NCBI GenBank assembly: GCA_045546915.1
Contig: JAZQDU010000009.1
Coordinates: 51,692-115,691 of the forward strand
DNA length: 64,000 nucleotides
Origin: UMGS172 sp045546915
GTDB lineage: Bacteria; Bacillota; Clostridia; Oscillospirales; Acutalibacteraceae
Direction: 5' to 3'
Position 1 is the first letter of the stretch, and every line of letters begins with the position of its first letter. The notes beneath the pieces were generated by a model. It was not told the origin of the DNA. It saw only the letters and a list, made by a program, of their open reading frames with translations, and did not search any database. A program made the position numbers and the translations under genes. Positions 51,658 to 60,080 of this stretch are shown piece by piece.

Positions 51658-51885
51658 GTTTGTCTTACCTCCTTTGGCAACACAAACATATACTATAAAA
51701 CCTCCCACAAGTCCAGCAAAATAGAGAATATTTTGAAAACTCGGAATATGACTTGCAATACCTCGCTTTCCAAGTTAACATACCGAACACCTTGTGGAGA
51801 CTATGCTTTCGGGCATATCAAGGTAATTTCGGCAAATCATACTTTTCGGGTAAAATATAAGTAAAACTATCCGGAGGTAAATACG

Positions 51886-52731
51886 ATGAAAGGAAGAATT
51901 TTAACAGAAAATCAAATAGCGGCATTTAACGTATATCTCAAGAGCGAGGAAAAGAGCGAAAATACCGTAGAAAAATATATCCGTGATGTAAGGGCGTTTG
52001 CCGCTTATGTGAACGATGCGGAAATAACCAAGGAAACTGTTATCGCATATAAAAACAATCTGCTTTCCGATAACTATGCCGCACGGAGCGTTAATTCAAT
52101 GCTTGCTTCTATCAATAGTCTGCTTTCATTTCTTGGATGGGCAGATTTGAAGGTGAAGTCTATCAAACTTCAGCGACAAATCTATTGCCCCGAAGAAAAG
52201 GAACTGACTAAGGCGGAATATATGCGACTTGTAAATACTGCCAAGCAAAAAGGTAATGAACGTTTGAATTTGCTGATCCAAACAATATGCGGTACGGGCA
52301 TCCGTGTTAGCGAATTACAATATATCACAGTGGAAGCGGTAAAATGCGGAGAAGCCGTTGTTTCTCTAAAAGGCAAAACACGATCGGTATTTATTGTAAG
52401 AGAACTGCAAAAGAAATTGCTCCGCTATGCAGCAGAGCAAAAAATAAGATCGGGAGCGATATTTATAACCCGTAACGGCAAGCCGATGAGCCGCACTAAC
52501 ATTTGGCGAGAGATGAAAAGCCTTTGTGAGCAGGCGGGGGTAAATCCGCAAAAGGTGTTTCCCCATAATTTGCGCCACTTGTTCGCCCGTACCTTTTACG
52601 GCATAGAAAAGGACATTGCCAAGCTCGCTGATATTCTCGGTCACAGCAGTATCAACACAACTCGAATTTATATTATCACAACCGGCAATGAACACCGTCA
52701 GCGTATGGAACGAATGCGGTTGATAATATAA
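51886..52731 (+). CDS. Tyrosine recombinase/integrase
   Basis: 281-residue site-specific recombinase. The N-terminal SAM-like core-binding domain (AFNVYLKSEEKSENTVEKYI) precedes the catalytic domain. That domain has Arg in GTGIRVSELQYI, Lys in VSLKGKTRSV, the HxxR box PHNLRHLFART, His in ILGHSSINTT and the Tyr nucleophile in TRIYI. All catalytic residues are present, so it should be active. Short, XerD-like, without an arm-binding domain. It directly precedes the TIR/RT island. RBS CGGAGG. Confidence 0.92.
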   Translation: MKGRILTENQIAAFNVYLKSEEKSENTVEKYIRDVRAFAAYVNDAEITKETVIAYKNNLLSDNYAARSVNSMLASINSLLSFLGWADLKVKSIKLQRQIYCPEEKELTKAEYMRLVNTAKQKGNERLNLLIQTICGTGIRVSELQYITVEAVKCGEAVVSLKGKTRSVFIVRELQKKLLRYAAEQKIRSGAIFITRNGKPMSRTNIWREMKSLCEQAGVNPQKVFPHNLRHLFARTFYGIEKDIAKLADILGHSSINTTRIYIITTGNEHRQRMERMRLII

Positions 52732-52758
52732 AAAATGCCACCGAAAACGGCGGCTGCT

Positions 52759-53038
52759 ACATAATCTGCATTATGTAATAGACCTACATACAAAACACCC
52801 CTTTTTGTTTGCGGCTATAATATGCCGCATCAAAAAAGGCATAACAAAGCAAGCCTTTGCTATATTAAAAAGTAAAGGCTTTATTTTGCACGCTATTTTT
52901 ACGACAATTTCGAACAAAATCATACTTTTTTCCTTGAGGGGATTGTATTTATAATACTTCTATGGTATAATACACTGGTCGATTTGTAATTTGTCGACGC
53001 ATTGAATATAACTATTGATTACATAATGCAGATTATGT
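52759..53038. repeat. Perfect 21-bp inverted repeat pair flanking the TIR promoter
   Basis: The 21-mer starting ACATAATCTGCATTATGTAA at 52759-52779 is the exact reverse complement of 53018-53038. Each arm is itself nearly palindromic around CTGCA/TGCAG, a form typical of dimer-bound operators or recombinase sites. The 335-nt gap 52732-53066 otherwise holds the hairpin CCGAAAACGG, an AT-rich stretch and the promoter of the TIR gene. Confidence 0.8.
52943..52971 (+). promoter_or_regulatory. Extended -10 promoter of the TIR gene
   Basis: TTGTAT (52943-52948), 17-bp spacer ending in TATGG, TATAAT (52966-52971). It lies between the two 21-bp inverted repeats, so a protein bound to them could control it. 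Confidence 0.75.
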
Positions 53039-53066
53039 TTCAAATAATTGGTGAGGAGATAGAACG

Positions 53067-55751
53067 ATGGCAATCTACAAGTGTAAAATGTGTAGCGGTG
53101 AATTAGATGTTCAAGATGGAGTTTCGGTAATCGAATGCGATTACTGCGGAACAAAGCAAACGGTTCCTACCGCTAAAGATGAAAATTTGCAAGGACTTTT
53201 CAATCGTGCGAATATTTTGCGTATGAAGAGCGAGTTTGATAAGGCTGAGCAGATTTATGAAAAGATTTTGCAGGCAGATGAAAGCCAAGCAGAAGCATAC
53301 TGGGGTCTTATTCTGTGTAAATACGGAATTGAGTATGTAGAGGATCCTAAAACCTTTACCCGCATTCCCACATGCCATCGCACTTCTTTTGATTCTATTA
53401 TTGCTGACGATGATTATAAATCTGCATTGCAGTATGCTGATGGCGTACAGCGTGGGATTTACGAAGCAGAAGCAAAGGAAATCGATCGCCTGCAAAAAGA
53501 TATTTTAGCGCTTTCTCAAAAAGAAGAACCTTATGATGTTTTTATCTGTTATAAAGAGACAGATGAAACCGGTCGCAGAACGCAAGACAGCGCTATTGCC
53601 AACGATATTTATTATCAACTTACCAATCAAGGATTCAAGGTATTTTATGCCGCAATCACGTTGGAGGATAAACTTGGTTCTGCTTACGAACCGTGTATTT
53701 TTGCTGCACTTAATTCTGCCAAAGTTATGCTTGCTGTTGGAACCAAGCCTGAGTTTTTTAGCGCAGTTTGGGTAAAAAATGAATGGTCCAGATTCCTCAA
53801 GATGATGAAAAACGACCGCAGCAAAATACTTATTCCTTGCTATAAAGATATGGATGCGTACGAACTCCCCGAAGAGTTTGCTCATCTCCAGGCACAGGAC
53901 ATGGGTAAAATTGGCTTTATTAATGATATTGTTCGTGGCATTTCAAAGGTTATCAATAAAGAGGAACCCGTATCATCCACGAAGCAGGTTGAAACATCAA
54001 ATTCTACTGTTACGCCTTTAATCGAGCGAGTTTTCTTATTCCTTGAGGATAGCGATTGGCGGAACGCTTCTGATTATTGTGAAAAGGTTCTTGATCAAGA
54101 TCCCAAAAATGCCTATGCATATCTCGGTAAATTGATGGTGGATTTGAAAGTGACCATCCGTTCCGGTTTAGCACAGCTTTCCGAACCTTTCGGCGCTAAC
54201 AACAATTATGCTAAACTTATTCGCTTCGCTGATCCTGATCTAAAATCCGAAATTGAAGGATACTTAAATAAGGTACAAGCAAATTTTAACGAGACCAAAG
54301 CATCCGCAGCGTATGAAAATACAAAGGTAGCATTATCAAAGGCTAAAACAAAAGCAGAATTCTTTGCGGTTGCGGAACAATTTAAAGCCCTTGGCGACTA
54401 TAAAGATGCGAATAAGCTTTATGATGATTGCATTTTAAGAGGAAATAATATAGAAAAGGATGCAACTTATACTAAGGCAAAACAAATAATTGATAATGCC
54501 GCAACAGAAGCTGAAATTGATAAAGCAATTCAAATGCTTTTAAGCATCCCCGATTATTTAGACTCTGGAGAGCTGGCAGGAAAATGCAAAGAGGAATGGA
54601 AAAGAAACTTTGATCGCTATACCGTTCTTATCGCCAATTACAAAGCACTTTCGCAAAGAGCAAGTGGTGTATCAAGAGAGCAACTGATTAAAAACGAAAT
54701 TAATAAACTTTCTTCCGAAAAAAATCAGCTTGAACGTTTAGCAACTTCCTTCCCAAATGACAGCCGTGAACTTGATTCTACAGAAGCGGAAATCAAATCA
54801 AAGAAAGAAAAGATAGCAGCTTTACAAACAGAGCGTGCTTCCCTCGGTATTTTTGCGGGCAAGCGCAAAAAAGAAATTGACGGTAATGTATATGTTTTGC
54901 AAAAAGATGTCGATGCTTTGAGTTCAAAAGCAGCACAACTTAAAAATGCGTTGTGCGGTTATTCGAGCATCGATGGAATTCATAGTAAAATTAATTCAAC
55001 AGAAGAACGAATTGTTAAATTACAAGTCGAATTAACTGAAGCTGAAGCCAATGCAACTCAATTGGGCTCGCTGGATGATGTGATTAACGAACTTCTTTCT
55101 GTTGCCATTTTTAAGTTTGTTCTTAAAAACTTAAGCGTTTTGAGCGAATTGCTAAAGAATTCTGCTGTTTTAAAATCGGTTATGAATGATACTGAGCTTG
55201 TATCCAAACTATATGGTGTTAAATTGCCGCAAAACATCATTGACGAATTGGAAGGCACAGATGATAAACTTTATTTTGTTCACAAGAAAGATCGTCGTAC
55301 CGAGGCTCAGATCGTTGCTGATTTTGAAAAGTATTTCGCCAATGCGTTTTTTGCGGATTATGAAATTGCACGTGACGTAGAACCTACATACTTTGGTGCA
55401 CATCCAAAATGCAAGCCGATGCAATTCTTATTCAGAAAAAATGGCAAAGATGTTTTGGCCGTAGCCGTTCTTAAATATAGTAGCTTATCCCATCCTGCAG
55501 TAAAGGATGTAAAATCAGCATGTAAAAATCGAGGGATTCCGTATTTGCAATTCATTGTTGGATATCCCAATAAAGAGCACTATGTAGTAAGACGCACACT
55601 TGAGGAATTGGGTGAGATTGATTATTTATATACTGATTATTATTGGCAGAGATGGCCAATGAAGAAATTAGTAGATCTTGCTGAAGAAATCGATGCCGAA
55701 GAAGTTTGGGAACGAGTAGAATTCCGCAAGAAACACAAGATCAATCTATAA
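53067..55751 (+). CDS. Zinc ribbon-TPR-TIR protein with coiled coil and nuclease-like C terminus
   Basis: 894 residues. N-terminal zinc ribbon (YKCKMCSG, then IECDYCGTKQ). TPR-like helices to about residue 110 (FNRANILRMKSEFDKAEQIY). A TIR domain follows at about 153-300: YDVFICYKETDETGRRTQDS, FKVFYAAITLEDKLGSAYEP and WVKNEWSRFLKMM. The Glu near residue 208 is a candidate NADase residue. A helical-repeat stretch and a coiled coil (about 520-690, KKEKIAALQTERASLG) come next. The last 150 residues (MQFLFRKNGKDVLAVAVLKY, ACKNRGIPYLQFIVGYP) look like a PD-(D/E)xK-type nuclease or DUF2726-like fold. TIR domains in bacteria commonly cleave NAD or make signals in anti-phage defence. It precedes a reverse-transcriptase operon in the same orientation. 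The nuclease reading is tentative. Confidence 0.82.
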   Translation: MAIYKCKMCSGELDVQDGVSVIECDYCGTKQTVPTAKDENLQGLFNRANILRMKSEFDKAEQIYEKILQADESQAEAYWGLILCKYGIEYVEDPKTFTRIPTCHRTSFDSIIADDDYKSALQYADGVQRGIYEAEAKEIDRLQKDILALSQKEEPYDVFICYKETDETGRRTQDSAIANDIYYQLTNQGFKVFYAAITLEDKLGSAYEPCIFAALNSAKVMLAVGTKPEFFSAVWVKNEWSRFLKMMKNDRSKILIPCYKDMDAYELPEEFAHLQAQDMGKIGFINDIVRGISKVINKEEPVSSTKQVETSNSTVTPLIERVFLFLEDSDWRNASDYCEKVLDQDPKNAYAYLGKLMVDLKVTIRSGLAQLSEPFGANNNYAKLIRFADPDLKSEIEGYLNKVQANFNETKASAAYENTKVALSKAKTKAEFFAVAEQFKALGDYKDANKLYDDCILRGNNIEKDATYTKAKQIIDNAATEAEIDKAIQMLLSIPDYLDSGELAGKCKEEWKRNFDRYTVLIANYKALSQRASGVSREQLIKNEINKLSSEKNQLERLATSFPNDSRELDSTEAEIKSKKEKIAALQTERASLGIFAGKRKKEIDGNVYVLQKDVDALSSKAAQLKNALCGYSSIDGIHSKINSTEERIVKLQVELTEAEANATQLGSLDDVINELLSVAIFKFVLKNLSVLSELLKNSAVLKSVMNDTELVSKLYGVKLPQNIIDELEGTDDKLYFVHKKDRRTEAQIVADFEKYFANAFFADYEIARDVEPTYFGAHPKCKPMQFLFRKNGKDVLAVAVLKYSSLSHPAVKDVKSACKNRGIPYLQFIVGYPNKEHYVVRRTLEELGEIDYLYTDYYWQRWPMKKLVDLAEEIDAEEVWERVEFRKKHKINL

Positions 55752-55958
55752 AAATTCCGCCTATACCGTTTTGGGGTAATTAAGGACCGAATGCATTTGC
55801 GTCTGCGGTAGGTAAAGCACAGAAATTGATATAGCTTTGCAGACAGTTTTTCTGTGTGCAGCCGTGTACCTTTATTAAAAGGTGTTTAATATCTTCGGTC
55901 GCTTGATTATACGGGTACGGGCACAGTGTCCGTACCCGCTTCTTTTAAGGTGATAAAT
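55752..55958 (+). ncRNA. Structured intergenic RNA candidate upstream of the reverse transcriptase
   Basis: 207 nt between the TIR and RT genes with several nested inverted repeats. An outer GACCGAA (55784-55790) pairs with TTCGGTC (near 55894). Inside are GTCTGC/GCAGAC enclosing AAAGC/GCTTT, ACAG-TTTTT-CTGT and ACCTTT-ATTAAA-AGGT. A very stable stem CGGGTACGGGCAC/GTGTCCGTACCCG follows just before the RT ribosome site. The arrangement (ncRNA then RT) recalls retrons, but the RT lacks retron motifs. Alternatively it is a terminator plus leader. No ORF. Confidence 0.5.
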
Positions 55959-57167
55959 TTGAGTGTATTAAATGAATTGAAAAGCGAACAGTTTTGGGTA
56001 AAATTTCTTGAATATAAACTGTCCAGCGAGAATATTTCGTACCGTGAGGAAAAGGATTTGCGGAAATTCATTTCCAACGCAGAATATATGCCTATTGCTG
56101 ATAATATTACTGCAAACAACCCCTTTCCGTTGCCGCAATTACGAGAGTTGAATAAGAAAAGCACAAACAAAAAGAGAACGGTTTTTGTTTTTGATCGAGA
56201 AGAGAATTATATTCTAAAGGCTGTTGCATATCTACTTAACCAATATGATCACTTATTCCCCAAAAATCTATATTCGTTCAGAAAAGATATCGGTGTGAAA
56301 AAAGCAGTATCGGATTTAGTCAAAAATCCGCATATCACCTCTCTTTATAGTTATAAGGTTGATATTCAAGACTATTTCAACTCGGTTGATGCAGATAGAA
56401 TATTAACACAGCTGCAAGCAGAGATTGGTGCTGATAAAAATTTATTTGATTTTATATCCGGAATAATAACGGAACCGACTGTGCGAAACAAAGAAGAAAT
56501 CATTTGTTGCAAAAAAGGCATTATGGCAGGGATACCTATTTCTGGTTTTTTAGCAAATATGTATTTGAAAGAACTTGACGAATGGTTTGCTGAGAGGAAT
56601 ATCATTTACGCTCGTTATTCAGATGATATCATTGTTTTTGCTGAAACTCCGGAGTTGATTGCTGAATACGAACAGAAGATTAAAAGTGTTCTCGTCGAGA
56701 AAAAATTGGAAGTCAACCGCAAAAAAGAATATAGAACCATACCGGGTGAACCGTGGGAGTTTTTAGGCTTTTGCGTTGATGCTGATGGTATAGATCTTGC
56801 CACTATTTCTTTGCAGAAAATGAAAGATAAAATGCGAAGAAAAGCAAGGGCGCTTGTTCGATGGAAAAAACGTACCGGCGCTTGTAACGAGAGAGCGATT
56901 TTAGCATTTATAAGACATTTTAACCGAAAGTTTTATGACAACCCAAAGCAACACGAAGTTACGTGGTGTCGCTGGTATTTCCCGACCATAACGACCTCAA
57001 AAAGCTTGCATATCCTTGATGAGTATATGGTTTCGTGTATCAGGTATATTGCAACAGGAAAACATACAAAGGCGAATTATAATTTGCGTTATGAAGAAAT
57101 AAAAGAACTGGGTTATAGAAGCTTGGTAAATGCTTATTATTACTATAAAAAGACTAATTTATTATAG
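55959..57167 (+). CDS. Reverse transcriptase of unassigned group
   Basis: 402-residue RNA-directed DNA polymerase. Motifs: FDREENYILKAVAYLL, LYSFRKDIGVKKAVSDL, motif A KVDIQDYFNSVD, motif B KKGIMAGIPISGFLANMYL, motif C RYSDDIIVFA with the catalytic Asp pair, and motif D/E KKEYRTIPGEPWEFLGF. The C-terminal part (KMRRKARALVRWKKR, ITTSKSLHILDEYM) has a thumb-like region but no maturase X, endonuclease or fused enzyme. The retron VTG motif and a DGR-type template/variable repeat pair are absent. It starts at TTG behind AAGGTG. It leads a four-gene operon with a zinc-ribbon protein, an SPFH protein and a membrane protein, as in unknown-group RTs linked to phage defence. Confidence 0.9.
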   Translation: MSVLNELKSEQFWVKFLEYKLSSENISYREEKDLRKFISNAEYMPIADNITANNPFPLPQLRELNKKSTNKKRTVFVFDREENYILKAVAYLLNQYDHLFPKNLYSFRKDIGVKKAVSDLVKNPHITSLYSYKVDIQDYFNSVDADRILTQLQAEIGADKNLFDFISGIITEPTVRNKEEIICCKKGIMAGIPISGFLANMYLKELDEWFAERNIIYARYSDDIIVFAETPELIAEYEQKIKSVLVEKKLEVNRKKEYRTIPGEPWEFLGFCVDADGIDLATISLQKMKDKMRRKARALVRWKKRTGACNERAILAFIRHFNRKFYDNPKQHEVTWCRWYFPTITTSKSLHILDEYMVSCIRYIATGKHTKANYNLRYEEIKELGYRSLVNAYYYYKKTNLL

Positions 57168-57187
57168 TCGTTTGGAGGTGTGTGAAT

Positions 57188-57577
57188 ATGAAATGTAAGT
57201 TTTGCGAAAAGTCAACTATAGTGTCGGGCGAATTTCGGCTTTGCAATGAATGCCATACCGTTAGTTTTTTCAAAGATATTACACTGGAAGAAAAGAAGCG
57301 CTTGATATTAGATTATTTAAATAACATCCAATGCAAGGTGTTAGAACAACAAAACTTTCTTCACGATATTGAACAAAAATATATTCTAAATAAGGATTTA
57401 ACTCCAAACGAACAAGAAATCCGAAAGAATATAGCTGAATTTCAAGCTATACGGTTAGAGCTTGAAATGCATATAAACAATGGCTCACAATTGTGCGAAA
57501 AGAATGAAAGAAGCTTATTGTACAGATTATTAATTCTGTCCGAATGGCTTTCAAAATATTTAGGGAGGGATGCCTAA
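57188..57577 (+). CDS. Small zinc-ribbon helical protein
   Basis: 129 residues, not recognised. N-terminal Cys4 site (MKCKFCEKSTIVSG, then LCNECHTVSFF), followed by amphipathic, possibly coiled-coil helices up to ERSLLYRLLILSEWLSKYLG. The ATG at 57188 is 9 nt behind GGAGG; a GTG at 57182 is too close. Its stop overlaps the start of the SPFH gene by one base (TAATG), so the two are translationally coupled. It may be an adaptor or a nucleic-acid-binding partner of the RT. Confidence 0.8.
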   Translation: MKCKFCEKSTIVSGEFRLCNECHTVSFFKDITLEEKKRLILDYLNNIQCKVLEQQNFLHDIEQKYILNKDLTPNEQEIRKNIAEFQAIRLELEMHINNGSQLCEKNERSLLYRLLILSEWLSKYLGRDA

Positions 57578-59358
57578 TGGGTAAATTTGTTATAGAATGT
57601 CCGTCTTGCGGTCGTTATGCAGAAGCATCAACCGGCTTTTTTGCAAAAAAAAGAATTGACTGCACTTGCGGATATGTAATCAACGTAAAAACTGACATGC
57701 TTTCATCGAAGGTTTGTCCACACTGCGGAAATACCGTAGTGTTCGATCAGAGCAAAGGCGAGGATGCAAAATGTCCAGTCTGTCACGAGAAAATTAACAC
57801 TCGTGAAAGTATGGTGGCACTTTCAGAGTTCACTTGTCCTTCATGTAGTTGTAAATTATCTGCGGATAAAAACGCACATACTTATACTTGTCCTCTTTGC
57901 GATACTGTGATCAATGTTCAGGAACGTATTGCAAAAGAAGATATTAAAAATCAAGGGCTTGCGAGTGTTGTAAAATATGAAGGTGGAAACGATACCTTTG
58001 TGTGGAAGCATCCCATTGAAGATTTCAATCTTGGTTCGCAACTTATTGTTCACGAATCGCAGGAAGCCATTTTCTTCCGTGATGGTAAAGCACTTGATCT
58101 GTTTGGTGCAGGTAGATATACACTTGCGACTCAAAATATACCGCTACTGGAAAATCTTTATAAGTTGCCTACAAATACCACCGAGGTATTCCATTCTGAG
58201 GTTTACTTTGTCAATCTAACAACTCAGATGGGTATTAAATGGGGCACTGATTCTAAGGTACGTCTGTTTGATCCTGCTTCAGGATTACATATTGAGATTG
58301 GCGCTTGCGGTAATTTTAGCCTTCGTGTTTGCGATTCAAGAAAACTTCTCGTAAAACTTGTTGGGACGGCTTCCGAATTCAAACAGAACGAAGTAATGGG
58401 CGATCCCTACAGCATTACCTCTGTTGTTGGTAAATTCAAGGCTCTTGTTATGAACAAGGTAAAAGCCAACATTGCTCGTATTATCAAAGAAAATAACATT
58501 AATATCCTTGAAATTGATGAGTATATTGATGTCGTTTCCGATAAATTGCGTGTTGCTATCAATGAAGTTTTAGGCGAATATGGTCTTGTTATGCCGGAGT
58601 TTTTTGTAACTTCGATAATGACACCCGACGATGATCCCAATTTCCGCCGCCTCAAGCAACAGTTTGCTGATAAGACACTCCGTGTTCGTGAAGAGGAAAT
58701 TCGCAAAGCCGAAGCAGAAGCGGCACAAGGAAGAAAAATCCTCGAAGCACAGACCGAAGCTCAACTTAAAATGGTCAGCGCACAGGGCGAAGCTGAAGCA
58801 CTAAAAATCAAAGCACAAGCGGAAGCTGAAGCCTATAAAGCGCAAGCATTTGCCGAAGCAGAAGAAATGCGTGCAAAAGGTTATACTTACCAGCAAGAAA
58901 CAGCTCGTATGGTTGGTATGGAAGCGATGCAGAATGGCATTACGGGTAATGGCTCCGGTGGTGCAGGATCTGCACTTGGTGACATCGCAGGTCTTGGTGT
59001 AACTCTCGGTGCAATGGGCGGCGTAATCGGAATGACTAAAGATGCCCTCAACCCCATTATGCAGACATCGGCTGATATTGGTAGCGGCGTTGTATCTTCT
59101 GCAGGTGATACTTGGAATTGCGCCTGCGGCAAAACTGCTATTTCTTCTAAATTCTGTCCTGAATGCGGCACTCCGAAGCCTGTTCAGGTAATGGGTTGGA
59201 ATTGTCCTTGCGGTCAAACTAATATTATGTCTAAATTCTGCCCTGAATGTGGAGCAAAAAAGCCTGAAGTTCCTGCAATTTGGAATTGCCCCGAATGTGG
59301 GAAAAGCGGAATCGAAACAAAGTTTTGCCCTGAGTGCGGACACAAGAGGGAGGGATAA
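57577..59358 (+). CDS. SPFH-domain protein with N- and C-terminal zinc ribbons
   Basis: 593 residues. It opens with several CxxC pairs (IECPSCGRYAEA, VCPHCGNTVVF, KCPVCHEK, TCPSCSCK, TCPLCDTV). An SPFH/band-7 domain follows at about 150-370 (GSQLIVHESQEAIFFRDGKA, LPTNTTEVFHSEVYFVNL), then a long Ala/Glu-rich coiled coil (about 385-450). A Gly-rich low-complexity segment precedes three C-terminal zinc ribbons of the form WNCxCG..FCPECG. This is the architecture annotated elsewhere as virion core protein or YdjI-like. SPFH proteins form membrane-associated cages or scaffolds; this one probably recruits partners to the membrane. Coupled by TAATG overlaps to both neighbours. Confidence 0.88.
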   Translation: MGKFVIECPSCGRYAEASTGFFAKKRIDCTCGYVINVKTDMLSSKVCPHCGNTVVFDQSKGEDAKCPVCHEKINTRESMVALSEFTCPSCSCKLSADKNAHTYTCPLCDTVINVQERIAKEDIKNQGLASVVKYEGGNDTFVWKHPIEDFNLGSQLIVHESQEAIFFRDGKALDLFGAGRYTLATQNIPLLENLYKLPTNTTEVFHSEVYFVNLTTQMGIKWGTDSKVRLFDPASGLHIEIGACGNFSLRVCDSRKLLVKLVGTASEFKQNEVMGDPYSITSVVGKFKALVMNKVKANIARIIKENNINILEIDEYIDVVSDKLRVAINEVLGEYGLVMPEFFVTSIMTPDDDPNFRRLKQQFADKTLRVREEEIRKAEAEAAQGRKILEAQTEAQLKMVSAQGEAEALKIKAQAEAEAYKAQAFAEAEEMRAKGYTYQQETARMVGMEAMQNGITGNGSGGAGSALGDIAGLGVTLGAMGGVIGMTKDALNPIMQTSADIGSGVVSSAGDTWNCACGKTAISSKFCPECGTPKPVQVMGWNCPCGQTNIMSKFCPECGAKKPEVPAIWNCPECGKSGIETKFCPECGHKREG

Positions 59359-60071
59359 TGATGAAGATGCAGTTGAATAAGAAATCAAAATCAGTTATTG
59401 CTGTATATGCAATCGTTTTGTTCGTTTATGTCTTTGCCTTTTTAATTATTCCTTTTAACAAAACCGCCGCAAGCTGGATTTCTTTCGTTTTCACTACTAT
59501 TGCTATCGCAGGGAGCTTATTTGTATGTGGCTATGCATTTAACGCAAAACAGACTCTCGTTAGCAAAATATATGGATATCCGATTTTCAGAGTTGGTGCG
59601 GCATATGCTCTTGCCCAATTAGCAATAGGCATTATAATATGTGCTATAAGCGCATTTTTAGCTGTTCCTTATTGGGTTGCTTTGCTTATTTCTGTCATTC
59701 TTTTAGGCGCGGCGGCAATCGGTGTTATTATTACGGATAACACCCGTGATCTCGTTGAAGAAGTGGATGAAAGCGTAAAGATTGATATCAAAAACGTTAC
59801 TCGTTTTCAAATTGATATTGCCGGCATTGTTGATGTTTGTGAAAATCAGGATATTAAAACTGAACTTGAGACATTGAATGAACTTTTTAAGTTTAGTGAT
59901 CCTGTTACTAACGAAGAAACCAAAGAAGGCGAAGAAGCAATTAAAACAATGCTCTCTGAACTTAAAACACTTGTAGTCGATGGTAGTGACGATGATATTA
60001 AAGTGCTAATTAAGAAAATCACAAATGCTCTCAACGAAAGAAATCGCATTTGCAAGGCAACAAAACAATAA
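59358..60071 (+). CDS. Four-helix membrane protein with cytoplasmic helical tail
   Basis: 237 residues, not recognised. Four membrane helices in the first half: AVYAIVLFVYVFAFLIIP, WISFVFTTIAIAGSLFVCGY, AYALAQLAIGIIICAISAFL and WVALLISVILLGAAAIGVII. An acidic helical cytoplasmic domain of about 110 residues follows. The start overlaps the SPFH stop (TAATG) behind AGGGAGGG. It is the last gene of the RT operon and is a natural membrane partner for the SPFH protein. Only nine bases separate its stop codon from the permuted intron-like RNA. Confidence 0.85.
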   Translation: MMKMQLNKKSKSVIAVYAIVLFVYVFAFLIIPFNKTAASWISFVFTTIAIAGSLFVCGYAFNAKQTLVSKIYGYPIFRVGAAYALAQLAIGIIICAISAFLAVPYWVALLISVILLGAAAIGVIITDNTRDLVEEVDESVKIDIKNVTRFQIDIAGIVDVCENQDIKTELETLNELFKFSDPVTNEETKEGEEAIKTMLSELKTLVVDGSDDDIKVLIKKITNALNERNRICKATKQ

Positions 60072-60080
60072 TAGCGCATT

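Noticed and set aside
55752..57167. Retron (msr/msd plus RT)
   Set aside because: The RT lacks the retron VTG motif in its thumb region and the upstream region shows no clear a1/a2 arms flanking an msr-msd pair, although a different ncRNA remains possible.
55959..57167. Group II intron maturase
   Set aside because: No X/maturase or endonuclease domain after the RT and no group II domain V was seen; the catalytic RNA nearby has group I features.
55752..60071. Diversity-generating retroelement
   Set aside because: No template/variable repeat pair with A-specific differences was seen near the RT, and no target protein with a C-type lectin-like end.
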